From Chitinophagaceae bacterium (lineage in GTDB: Bacteria; Bacteroidota; Bacteroidia; Chitinophagales; Chitinophagaceae), in assembly GCA_025924755.1 (NCBI GenBank), contig JAICHT010000250.1, positions 1 to 5,347 of the forward strand: DNA of 5,347 bases. Reading direction: 5' to 3'. This document shows, in pieces, positions 1-5,347 of this stretch. Each line of letters begins with the position of its first letter. Positions within the stretch are counted from its first letter, which is position 1. The notes beneath the pieces were generated by a model. That model was not told the origin of the DNA. It ran no database searches and saw nothing but the letters and a program-made list of their open reading frames with translations. A program made the position numbers and the translations under genes.

Positions 1-109
1 AAACGCAATCCTGTTCAACTATAAAAACTTCAATACGCAGTTGCAGAATGGCATATAGTTCATAAGGTGTTAATGCGTCAAACTTCTTTAACTGCCACTG
101 AATTTGCAT
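1..109 (-). CDS. elaA: ElaA-type GNAT N-acetyltransferase, N-terminal fragment cut by window edge
   Basis: Only the first 36 codons are present; the rest lies beyond the left edge (the family is about 150 residues long). The peptide begins MQIQWQLKKF and continues with YELYAILQLR (residues 16-25) and VFIVEQDC (28-35). This matches from memory the N-terminal signature of the ElaA family, in which LYALLQLR is followed by VFVVEQ and a Cys. ElaA proteins are single-domain cytoplasmic GNAT-fold enzymes predicted to transfer an acetyl group from acetyl-CoA; their physiological substrate is poorly known. The acetyl-CoA-binding motif would lie further on and cannot be checked. The ATG at 109-107 is the only possible start, because an in-frame TGA sits at 115-113. 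The gap to the upstream peptidase stop is 9 bases, suggesting co-transcription. No Shine-Dalgarno sequence is visible. Family assignment rests on a short stretch but a characteristic one. Confidence 0.75.
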   Translation of the reverse strand, partial: MQIQWQLKKFDALTPYELYAILQLRIEVFIVEQDCV

Positions 110-118
110 GGTTCAAAA

Positions 119-1468
119 TTAACGACCGGCGGTTGGAACAACCGGTAAACTTTCGTTGCCGGTTTCATTAACAGCCTGCACTGCAAAAAAGTAATTGTCT
201 TTTGAATAGGGAAGGGTAGCAGATGTTTGCGAAGTAAAAATCTTCTTTTGCCAAACCGGTGATGTTGTTTCACGCATCAGTATATAATATCCTTTTACCT
301 TTCCGGCTTTTGGCGCCTGCCAGTTCAATACCGTTAAATTGGTTAAGTTCTTTACATCTACTTTTACTTCCTGCGGCATTGCAGGTGCCTTGGCGAGATT
401 GGCTAAATTGGAAAGATTAAGCGCCGTGTTCTTGCGCAGGTATTCAAAGTCCATGAACTGAGGCAAATCTCCATACTGGATTCCCTTTTCCATCCGTACA
501 TCCTGATGCTGATGATAATAGTTTTCATCCATTTCTGTAATACGCACGGCAGCAAAACCATTCTCCACATAAGGCGTATGATCCCCACCGCGTAAAAAAC
601 GGTCGTTGCGATAAATCATTACCACCTGCAGATTATCCACGTAGCGTTCACCCACTTCTTTTACATAGCGGGCTAATTGCCTGGCCTTACCATCGTTTTC
701 CAAACCAAACTGCCGGATCATTTTACCATTTTTATCCAACTCATAAAAGGGCAGCCCTTCACTAAAAACCCGCACTTTGGTATTATCAATAATGTTGGTT
801 TCACTACTGTTATTACTGCCCATAATATCATTATTCAGCACGGCCTCAATATTCCAGTTTTCCTTTTTAGCTTTATTGGCCATATAAGTAGCGCCCAACA
901 ATCCCTGCTCTTCGCCGCTTACCGTTACAAATATCACGGTTGCCGGAAAAGAATGTTTGCTCATGACACGGGCACATTCAAGAACCGCTGCGCTGCCACT
1001 ACCATCATCGTTAGCGCCGGGTGCATCGCCGGTGCGGTCCATTACGTTGGTACGCATATTATCCAGGTGGCCGCTGATAATAAAAATGCGGTTGTCGTTA
1101 ATATCCGTGCCTTTTAAAGTAGCCACTACATTTCCCAGGTTAATGGGGGTATCTACCCGTTTGCCATCAGGGCCGTAAGTAGTGGTATCGATAAATGCGG
1201 TTAACCGGCCATTGGATTGTTTGGCTATTTGGTTGAACCTGCTTAATACCCAGTTGCGGGCAGCTCCAATGCCGCGTCGGGGATTTTTTTGTGTGCTAAG
1301 CGTATTGCGGGTACCAAAAGCTACTAAGGTTTTAATATAAGATTGAAGGGAATCGGATGAAACTTCTTTCACCATTTGCTCAATTTCCGGATCGCGTTGT
1401 ATAGTGGTTTGGGCAAAGGAATGATTGATAAAAAACAAAAATGCAGTAGCAAGTAACTGTTTTTTCAT
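119..1468 (-). CDS. Secreted M28-family zinc metallopeptidase with C-terminal Fn3-like domain
   Basis: This 449-residue protein is predicted to be an exported aminopeptidase-like enzyme using two zinc ions. A signal peptide is clear: MKKQ, a hydrophobic core LLATAFLFFI, then HSFA with likely cleavage between A19 and Q20, a pattern common in Bacteroidota. The M28 catalytic domain (about 40-360) shows the expected metal and catalytic residues in order: H134 with D136 (SGHLDN), bridging D154 (GANDDGSG), general base E186 and ligand E187 (SGEEQG), D214 (NNDIMG), and H319 followed by D323 (YYHQHQD). All are intact, so the enzyme is probably active. Residues about 365-445 resemble a fibronectin type III domain (VLNWQAP, KVKGYYILMRE, NYFFAVQAVNETGNES). 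The protein ends right after this domain, with no recognisable type IX secretion sorting tail, so a periplasmic location is most likely. The substrate cannot be read from the sequence. The start ATG is supported by the signal peptide beginning there. The gene is followed after 9 bases by elaA. Confidence 0.9.
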   Translation of the reverse strand: MKKQLLATAFLFFINHSFAQTTIQRDPEIEQMVKEVSSDSLQSYIKTLVAFGTRNTLSTQKNPRRGIGAARNWVLSRFNQIAKQSNGRLTAFIDTTTYGPDGKRVDTPINLGNVVATLKGTDINDNRIFIISGHLDNMRTNVMDRTGDAPGANDDGSGSAAVLECARVMSKHSFPATVIFVTVSGEEQGLLGATYMANKAKKENWNIEAVLNNDIMGSNNSSETNIIDNTKVRVFSEGLPFYELDKNGKMIRQFGLENDGKARQLARYVKEVGERYVDNLQVVMIYRNDRFLRGGDHTPYVENGFAAVRITEMDENYYHQHQDVRMEKGIQYGDLPQFMDFEYLRKNTALNLSNLANLAKAPAMPQEVKVDVKNLTNLTVLNWQAPKAGKVKGYYILMRETTSPVWQKKIFTSQTSATLPYSKDNYFFAVQAVNETGNESLPVVPTAGR

Positions 1469-1506
1469 GCTATATAAATTTGTAGTTGAATAGTAAAAGT
1501 GTAGCG

Positions 1507-1529
1507 TTGCAAAGTAAAGCGCTTTGCAA
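1507..1529. repeat. Perfect 8-bp inverted repeat with nested palindrome between rarA and the peptidase gene
   Basis: TTGCAAAG (1507-1514) and CTTTGCAA (1522-1529) are perfect inverted copies separated by 7 bases. A second 10-bp perfect palindrome, AAAGCGCTTT (1516-1525), overlaps the spacer and the right arm, so two alternative foldings or dyads compete. The element lies 23 bases after the rarA stop and about 38 bases before the peptidase start. As a rarA terminator it is weak: the stem is short and no T-tract follows directly on the minus strand. As an operator for the peptidase gene its position is reasonable. Neither role is proven. Confidence 0.45.
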
Positions 1530-1552
1530 TAAAGTTGAATTAAAATTGCTGA

Positions 1553-2824
1553 TTAATAATCATATTTTTCTTTCCAGAGGCCGCGTAAGTACTTGCGCAA
1601 TTCTTCTTCCCGTGGGTTTTTGCCCGGATTATAAAACCGGGTGCCTGCAATATCGCCGGGTAAAAATTCCTGCTCGGTAAAATTGCCTTCATAGTCGTGG
1701 GCATATTTATAATTATCGCCATAGCCCATCTTTTTCATCAGGTCCGTGGGTGCATTGCGGATATGCAATGGAACCGGCAGGTCGCCATACTTATGTACGG
1801 CATCCAGGGCTTTGCCGATAGCCATATAAGAGGCGTTACTTTTAGGCGAAGAAGCTAAGTAAGTAGCACATTGGGCCAGGATGATCCGGGCTTCGGGGTA
1901 GCCTATTTTATTGACCGCATCAAAAGTGGCATTAGCCAGCAGCAGTGCATTAGCGTTGGCGTTACTGATATCTTCGCTTGCAAAGATCACCATACGCCGG
2001 GCTATGAATTTTACATCCTCACCACCTTCAATCATCCGTGCCAGCCAATAGATGGCGCCATTGGGATCGCTGCCACGCATGGATTTTATAAAGGCAGAAA
2101 TAATATCATAATGTTGTTCGCCACTTTTATCATATAGGGCAATACGCTGCTGCGCAATTTCCATTACCTTATCATCAGTAATACTAATTTCTTCATTGCC
2201 TGCGCTCAATTGCTGCACCACCAACTCCAATAGATTCAGTAGTTTGCGGGCATCTCCTCCCGAAATAGTAATTAAAGCTTCCGTTTCTTTTAGCTGAATA
2301 TTTTTTGTTTGAAGCCATTCATCTTTTTTCAGGGCCTGGTGCAGTAAATTCACCAAATCTTCTTCCGTTAAGGATTTTAATACATATACCTGGCAGCGGC
2401 TGAGCAAGGCGCTGTTTACTTCAAAAGAAGGGTTTTCGGTAGTAGCACCAATAAGTCTAACTGTTCCTTTTTCTACAGCACCCAATAACGCATCCTGCTG
2501 GCCTTTGTTAAACCGGTGTATTTCATCGATAAACAAAATAGCACCTCTGGTTTTTTGCGTCTGCTGAATTACTTCACGAACTTCTTTGACGCCGGCACTG
2601 ATAGCGCTTAATATAAAAAAAGGAACCTGTAACGTATGAGCAATGATATTGGCAATAGTGGTTTTGCCGGTGCCGGGTGGTCCCCATAATATCATGGATG
2701 GGATTTTGCCCTGCTCAATAGCCGTACGCAATATACTTCCCTTGCCGGTAAGATGCTGCTGGCCTACCAGATCATCCATTGTTTGCGGACGTAATCGTTC
2801 TGCTAAAGGTGCTGAAGTATTCAC
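1553..2824 (-). CDS. rarA: Replication-associated recombination protein A (RarA/MgsA), AAA+ ATPase
   Basis: RarA (MgsA; eukaryotic WRNIP1) is a cytoplasmic tetrameric ATPase related to clamp-loader subunits. It acts at stalled replication forks and at single-strand/double-strand DNA junctions. The 423-residue protein is near the usual family length (E. coli about 447). The N-terminal PLAERLRP and DLVGQQHL (6-25) are typical. Visible AAA+ motifs are Walker A GPPGTGKTT (48-56), Walker B ILFIDEIHRF (96-105), sensor 1 GATTENPSF (126-134), an arginine finger in LLSRC (R143) and sensor 2 GDARK (190-194). The C-terminal MgsA-type oligomerisation region follows, with YDKSGEQHYD, SMRGSDPNGAIYWLARM and the late HIRNAPT segment. 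The start codon is GTG (2824-2822). No ATG lies in frame between it and the upstream stop TAA (2863-2861), and the first internal Met is residue 16, inside the conserved N-terminus. Its neighbours are functionally unrelated, so it is probably an independent gene. All key residues are intact. Confidence 0.96.
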   Translation of the reverse strand: MNTSAPLAERLRPQTMDDLVGQQHLTGKGSILRTAIEQGKIPSMILWGPPGTGKTTIANIIAHTLQVPFFILSAISAGVKEVREVIQQTQKTRGAILFIDEIHRFNKGQQDALLGAVEKGTVRLIGATTENPSFEVNSALLSRCQVYVLKSLTEEDLVNLLHQALKKDEWLQTKNIQLKETEALITISGGDARKLLNLLELVVQQLSAGNEEISITDDKVMEIAQQRIALYDKSGEQHYDIISAFIKSMRGSDPNGAIYWLARMIEGGEDVKFIARRMVIFASEDISNANANALLLANATFDAVNKIGYPEARIILAQCATYLASSPKSNASYMAIGKALDAVHKYGDLPVPLHIRNAPTDLMKKMGYGDNYKYAHDYEGNFTEQEFLPGDIAGTRFYNPGKNPREEELRKYLRGLWKEKYDY

Positions 2825-2843
2825 TATAGGAAAATAGGAAAAA

Positions 2844-2872
2844 GAAACGTATTTAATAGCTTATACTTACAA
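2844..2872 (-). promoter_or_regulatory. Possible Bacteroidota-type promoter for rarA
   Basis: On the minus strand, TTG (2872-2870) is separated by 18 bases from TACGTTTC (2851-2844). This fits the Bacteroidota housekeeping pattern of a TTTG/TTG -33 element and a TAnnTTTG -7 element, with a mismatch only at the last base of the -7 box. It would start transcription roughly 15-20 bases before the rarA GTG. The region is AT-rich, where chance matches are common, so this is tentative. Confidence 0.35.
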
Positions 2873-2945
2873 TATTATTCAGGTATCATTTGCTGCTGCT
2901 TTATTATATAGTAAAGATAAACTGTCGGGCTGGTAGGTTGTGACC

Positions 2946-3764
2946 TTACGCATTTACATTCAACCTTAAAAAGTTTACTATGCGGTCAAAGGAATCACTC
3001 AGATTAACACCCTGCCAGCCGTGTTTTTCGTTTGGATAAATGACTAATTCGTTTTCTACACTTGCCCTCTCTAACTTGTCAGCCAGCAGCTGCGACTGTA
3101 ATGGATTTACCACCTGATCGCTGCCACCCTGTAGAATTAAAGTAGGTGCACTTTGTGCCGTTACAAAATACGCAGGACTCGATTGCTGGTAAATAGAAAT
3201 ATCGGATGCCGGCGTTGCGCCTGTAAGTGTTTGCAGCAGGTACGGAATCATAGGATGCCACGGCTTTTGATACATGGCTAGCAGGTCGGTTGGGCCAAAG
3301 AAGTCAATAACCGTTTTTATTTTCGGGTATGGATATTTGTAGGCTTGCAGTAAAGCCAGATGCGCACCGGCAGAAGCACCTAACAATACCAATTCGTGTT
3401 TGTCAATGCCATATTCTTCGGCATTTGCTATTATAAAATCCATAGCCGATTTAACATCATTCTCCTGCGTTGGAAAGATGTTTTTATCCGATACCAATCG
3501 GTAGTTAATATTAAAAATAGCATAGCCGGGCAACCGTTTTTTGAACGTATCGATATAGTAGGCAAAGTTCGATTTATCGCCACTGTTCCAGGCGCCGCCG
3601 TGTATTAATATAATTGCTTTCGATAAATGCGGATGATTACCCGGCAGATGAATATCCATGCGCTGCGCGGTGTCAGTTCCATATGCGATATTAAGAAAAG
3701 TAGTAGCGTTTAAGACGTGTGGAAAATCAATAAAATTTTTGAGATCTGAAGGAGTAGTTAGCAT
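2946..3764 (-). CDS. Alpha/beta-hydrolase esterase of the BD-FAE / kynurenine formamidase-like group
   Basis: This 272-residue protein has the alpha/beta-hydrolase fold. Its N-terminal segment IAYGTDTAQRMDIHLP (26-41) is the usual lead-in of this group. The oxyanion-hole motif HGGAW is at 55-59. The nucleophile elbow GASAGAHLA is at 129-137 with S131 as nucleophile. The likely acid is D216 (LQGGSDQVV) and the likely base H248 (NEKHGW), so the triad is complete. The group includes carboxylesterases, feruloyl or acetyl-xylan esterases and arylformamidases; the actual substrate cannot be told here, and no sugar-degradation or tryptophan-degradation genes lie nearby. Many Bacteroidota relatives carry a signal peptide or lipobox, but none follows this start, so a cytoplasmic enzyme is inferred. 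ATG 3764-3762 is the first Met in frame after a TAG stop at 3803-3801. The gene starts 66 bases after the aspS terminator, so it should have its own promoter, though none is convincing. An 11-codon frame overlaps its start (see findings). Confidence 0.85.
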   Translation of the reverse strand: MLTTPSDLKNFIDFPHVLNATTFLNIAYGTDTAQRMDIHLPGNHPHLSKAIILIHGGAWNSGDKSNFAYYIDTFKKRLPGYAIFNINYRLVSDKNIFPTQENDVKSAMDFIIANAEEYGIDKHELVLLGASAGAHLALLQAYKYPYPKIKTVIDFFGPTDLLAMYQKPWHPMIPYLLQTLTGATPASDISIYQQSSPAYFVTAQSAPTLILQGGSDQVVNPLQSQLLADKLERASVENELVIYPNEKHGWQGVNLSDSFDRIVNFLRLNVNA

Positions 3765-3829
3765 AGAAAATAATAAGTAGAAAAGGATTTCATAAAGTCG
3801 CTAATTCTAGTCAATTGCTATGCCATTAA

Positions 3830-3865
3830 AACAAATTAAGCACTTTAAGAAGTGCTTAATTTGTT
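3830..3865 (-). terminator. Rho-independent terminator of aspS
   Basis: Two perfect 16-base inverted arms (3830-3845 and 3850-3865) flank a 4-base loop. On the minus strand the stem reads AACAAATTAAGCACTT, loop CTTA, then AAGTGCTTAATTTGTT, followed directly by TTAATGG. The inner AAGCACTT/AAGTGCTT core with the trailing AATTTGTTTT run gives a typical A-tract/hairpin/U-tract layout. It lies 65 bases after the aspS stop and separates aspS from the hydrolase gene. The plus-strand reading has a weaker tail (AAGGTTTT), and no plus-strand gene uses it. Confidence 0.8.
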
Positions 3866-3930
3866 AAGGTTTTATAGAGGTGTCATGCTATTATTCTGTG
3901 AAAGAATTAAAGTTCAATTTAAAGGAATAA

Positions 3931-5347
3931 TTATTTCACATCCAACTTTATATTTAACTCTTCTAACTGCTTTTCATCTATGGTGCTGGGCGCATCCAGC
4001 ATTACATCGCGGCCGCTATTGTTTTTCGGAAACGCAATAAAATCGCGTATGCTTTCGCTACCGCCTAATATGGAGCACAACCTGTCAAAGCCAAAAGCAA
4101 TACCGCCATGTGGAGGAGCGCCGTATTCAAAAGCGCCTAATAAAAATCCAAATTTGTGCAACGATTCTTCTTTGCTCATGCCTAGTGCAGCAAACATTTT
4201 TTCCTGCAGCTCTCTTTGATAAATGCGGATGGAACCACCGCCGATTTCGTTACCGTTCAGCACCATATCATATGCATTGGCTTTGATATTGGCATACGGA
4301 TGTTTCAAATAATCGGCTGCGTTTTCAATAGCAGGATTGTTGTTTATCATGTCGCTAATCTGGTCTGGCTTAGGCGATGTAAACGGGTGGTGGCGGGCTA
4401 CCCAACGATTGTCTTCTTCGCTATATTCAAACAACGGGAAATCCAGCACCCAAAGGAGTTTAAATTCATCTTCTTTGCGCAGATGCAAACGTTTGCCCAT
4501 TTCCAACCGAAGTTCACTAATGGCTTTACGCGTCCGCTCTTCGGCACCGGCTAATATGAAAATCAAGTCGCCACTTTTAGCTCCGGCATATTCGGCAATT
4601 GCCTGTAGCTTTTCTTCTGAAAAGAATTTGTCTGCACTGCTTTTTAATGTTCCATCCGCATTGTATTTGATATACACCATTCCCTGCATACCAATTTGAG
4701 GACGCTTTACCCATTCGGTTATTTCATCTATTTGCTTACGGGTATATTCGGCAGCACCTGGTACTGCTATTGCTACTATGGTTTCTGCAGCATCAAAAAT
4801 GGAAAAGCTGCCTTCCAGTCTTCCGTTAGCAGCGCCTTTTTGCAGGTTCCAAAGTGTTTGCGATTGCTTATCTATAAATACGGTGGCAGGCGTTTTCAGG
4901 TTGGCCACTTTCATATTAAAACGGATATCGGGTTTGTCATTACCATAGTTCCACATCGCGTCTTCCCACGTCATGCGTTCCACCGTTTCTGTATAGTCAA
5001 TGCCTTTTACGGCTTTGAAAATATATTTAATCAGCCCTTCAAACATTTGCAAAATATCTTCCTGCTCTACAAAGGCCATCTCGCAATCTATTTGTGTAAA
5101 CTCCGGTTGGCGGTCGGCACGCAAATCCTCATCGCGAAAGCACTTTACTATTTGATAATACCGGTCGTAACCACTTACCATTAATAGCTGCTTAAAAGTT
5201 TGTGGCGACTGGGGCAAGGCATAAAATTCTCCGGCGTTCATGCGGGAAGGCACTACAAAATCGCGGGCACCTTCAGGAGTAGATTTGATCAGAAACGGTG
5301 TTTCGATATCCATAAAATGGTTCTGATGCAGGTAATCTCTTGTAGCA
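3931..5347 (-). CDS. aspS: Aspartyl-tRNA synthetase, bacterial type, missing its N-terminus at the window edge
   Basis: AspRS attaches aspartate to tRNA(Asp) in an ATP-dependent cytoplasmic reaction. About 471 residues are visible against roughly 580-590 for the bacterial family; the missing part is the N-terminal OB-fold anticodon-binding domain. The frame stays open to the edge, reading TRDYLHQNHF just before the Met at 5313, so that internal Met is not the start. Counting from that Met, visible motifs are the class II motif 1 region with the flipping loop STPEGARDF (11-19), QSPQ aspartate-site signature (35-38), motif 2 FRDEDLRADRQPEFTQID (59-76), and motif 3 FGFDRL (407-412). The bacterial GAD insertion domain lies at about 170-280, with AGAKSGDLIFILAG, followed by the DFPLF and HHPFT segments. 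The C-terminus (FPKNNSGRD, DAPSTID, QLEELNIKL) is complete. Whether the enzyme is strictly tRNA(Asp)-specific or also charges tRNA(Asn) cannot be judged without the missing domain and the rest of the genome. A strong terminator follows. Confidence 0.97.
   Translation of the reverse strand, partial: ATRDYLHQNHFMDIETPFLIKSTPEGARDFVVPSRMNAGEFYALPQSPQTFKQLLMVSGYDRYYQIVKCFRDEDLRADRQPEFTQIDCEMAFVEQEDILQMFEGLIKYIFKAVKGIDYTETVERMTWEDAMWNYGNDKPDIRFNMKVANLKTPATVFIDKQSQTLWNLQKGAANGRLEGSFSIFDAAETIVAIAVPGAAEYTRKQIDEITEWVKRPQIGMQGMVYIKYNADGTLKSSADKFFSEEKLQAIAEYAGAKSGDLIFILAGAEERTRKAISELRLEMGKRLHLRKEDEFKLLWVLDFPLFEYSEEDNRWVARHHPFTSPKPDQISDMINNNPAIENAADYLKHPYANIKANAYDMVLNGNEIGGGSIRIYQRELQEKMFAALGMSKEESLHKFGFLLGAFEYGAPPHGGIAFGFDRLCSILGGSESIRDFIAFPKNNSGRDVMLDAPSTIDEKQLEELNIKLDVK

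Noticed and set aside
677..1117. Plus-strand open frame of 146 codons opposite the peptidase gene
   Set aside because: It lies entirely antisense to the conserved M28 catalytic domain, its translation resembles no family, and its composition is that expected from reading a real gene backwards.
1469..1506. Promoter for the peptidase gene
   Set aside because: No TAnnTTTG box with a properly spaced TTG was found; the closest string, TACTTTG, lies inside the palindrome and has one base too few.
2890..2900. Short TGC triplet run (tgctgctgct) between rarA and the hydrolase gene
   Set aside because: Three copies of a triplet are within chance expectation and nothing nearby suggests function.
2873..2945. 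Possible terminator after the hydrolase gene
   Set aside because: Only very short complementary stretches (such as GGT...ACC) are present, with no stable stem followed by a T-tract.
3789..3814. TTGACT and TATGAA on the minus strand upstream of the hydrolase gene, resembling a sigma-70 promoter
   Set aside because: The spacer is only 14 bases and Bacteroidota promoters do not follow the E. coli consensus; TATGAAAT does not match TAnnTTTG.
4216..5184. Several plus-strand open frames (up to 162 codons) opposite aspS
   Set aside because: All are antisense to highly conserved aspS motifs, overlap one another in different frames, and show no recognisable domain.

Overview
The window looks like ordinary chromosomal DNA of a Bacteroidota bacterium, most likely of the Chitinophagaceae type. 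This is inferred from the style of the encoded proteins (for example the aspartyl-tRNA synthetase and the secreted M28 peptidase with a C-terminal Fn3-like domain), the moderately AT-rich composition, and start codons that are not preceded by Shine-Dalgarno motifs. No gene here is diagnostic for a genus.

All five genes lie on the minus strand, so transcription runs from high to low coordinates. From right to left they are: aspS, lacking its first ~110 codons, which lie beyond the right edge (3931-5347); a strong hairpin terminator after aspS (3830-3865); a small alpha/beta-hydrolase esterase (2946-3764); rarA, a replication-fork AAA+ ATPase with a GTG start (1553-2824); a short palindromic element (1507-1529); a secreted M28-family metallopeptidase (119-1468); and, 9 bases after its stop, the first 36 codons of an ElaA-type GNAT acetyltransferase that runs off the left edge (1-109).

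The genes do not form an obvious pathway: translation (aspS), replication-fork maintenance (rarA), two hydrolases and an acetyltransferase. Only the peptidase and elaA are close enough to suggest a shared transcript. The hydrolase is separated from aspS by the terminator, and rarA has a possible promoter of its own. The intergenic gaps are all under 170 bases. No RNA genes, mobile elements, CRISPR arrays or long repeats were seen. I found no convincing new biological system; the points worth a second look are small-scale: the edge-truncated elaA, the GTG start, two inverted repeats, and a tiny leader frame overlapping the hydrolase start.
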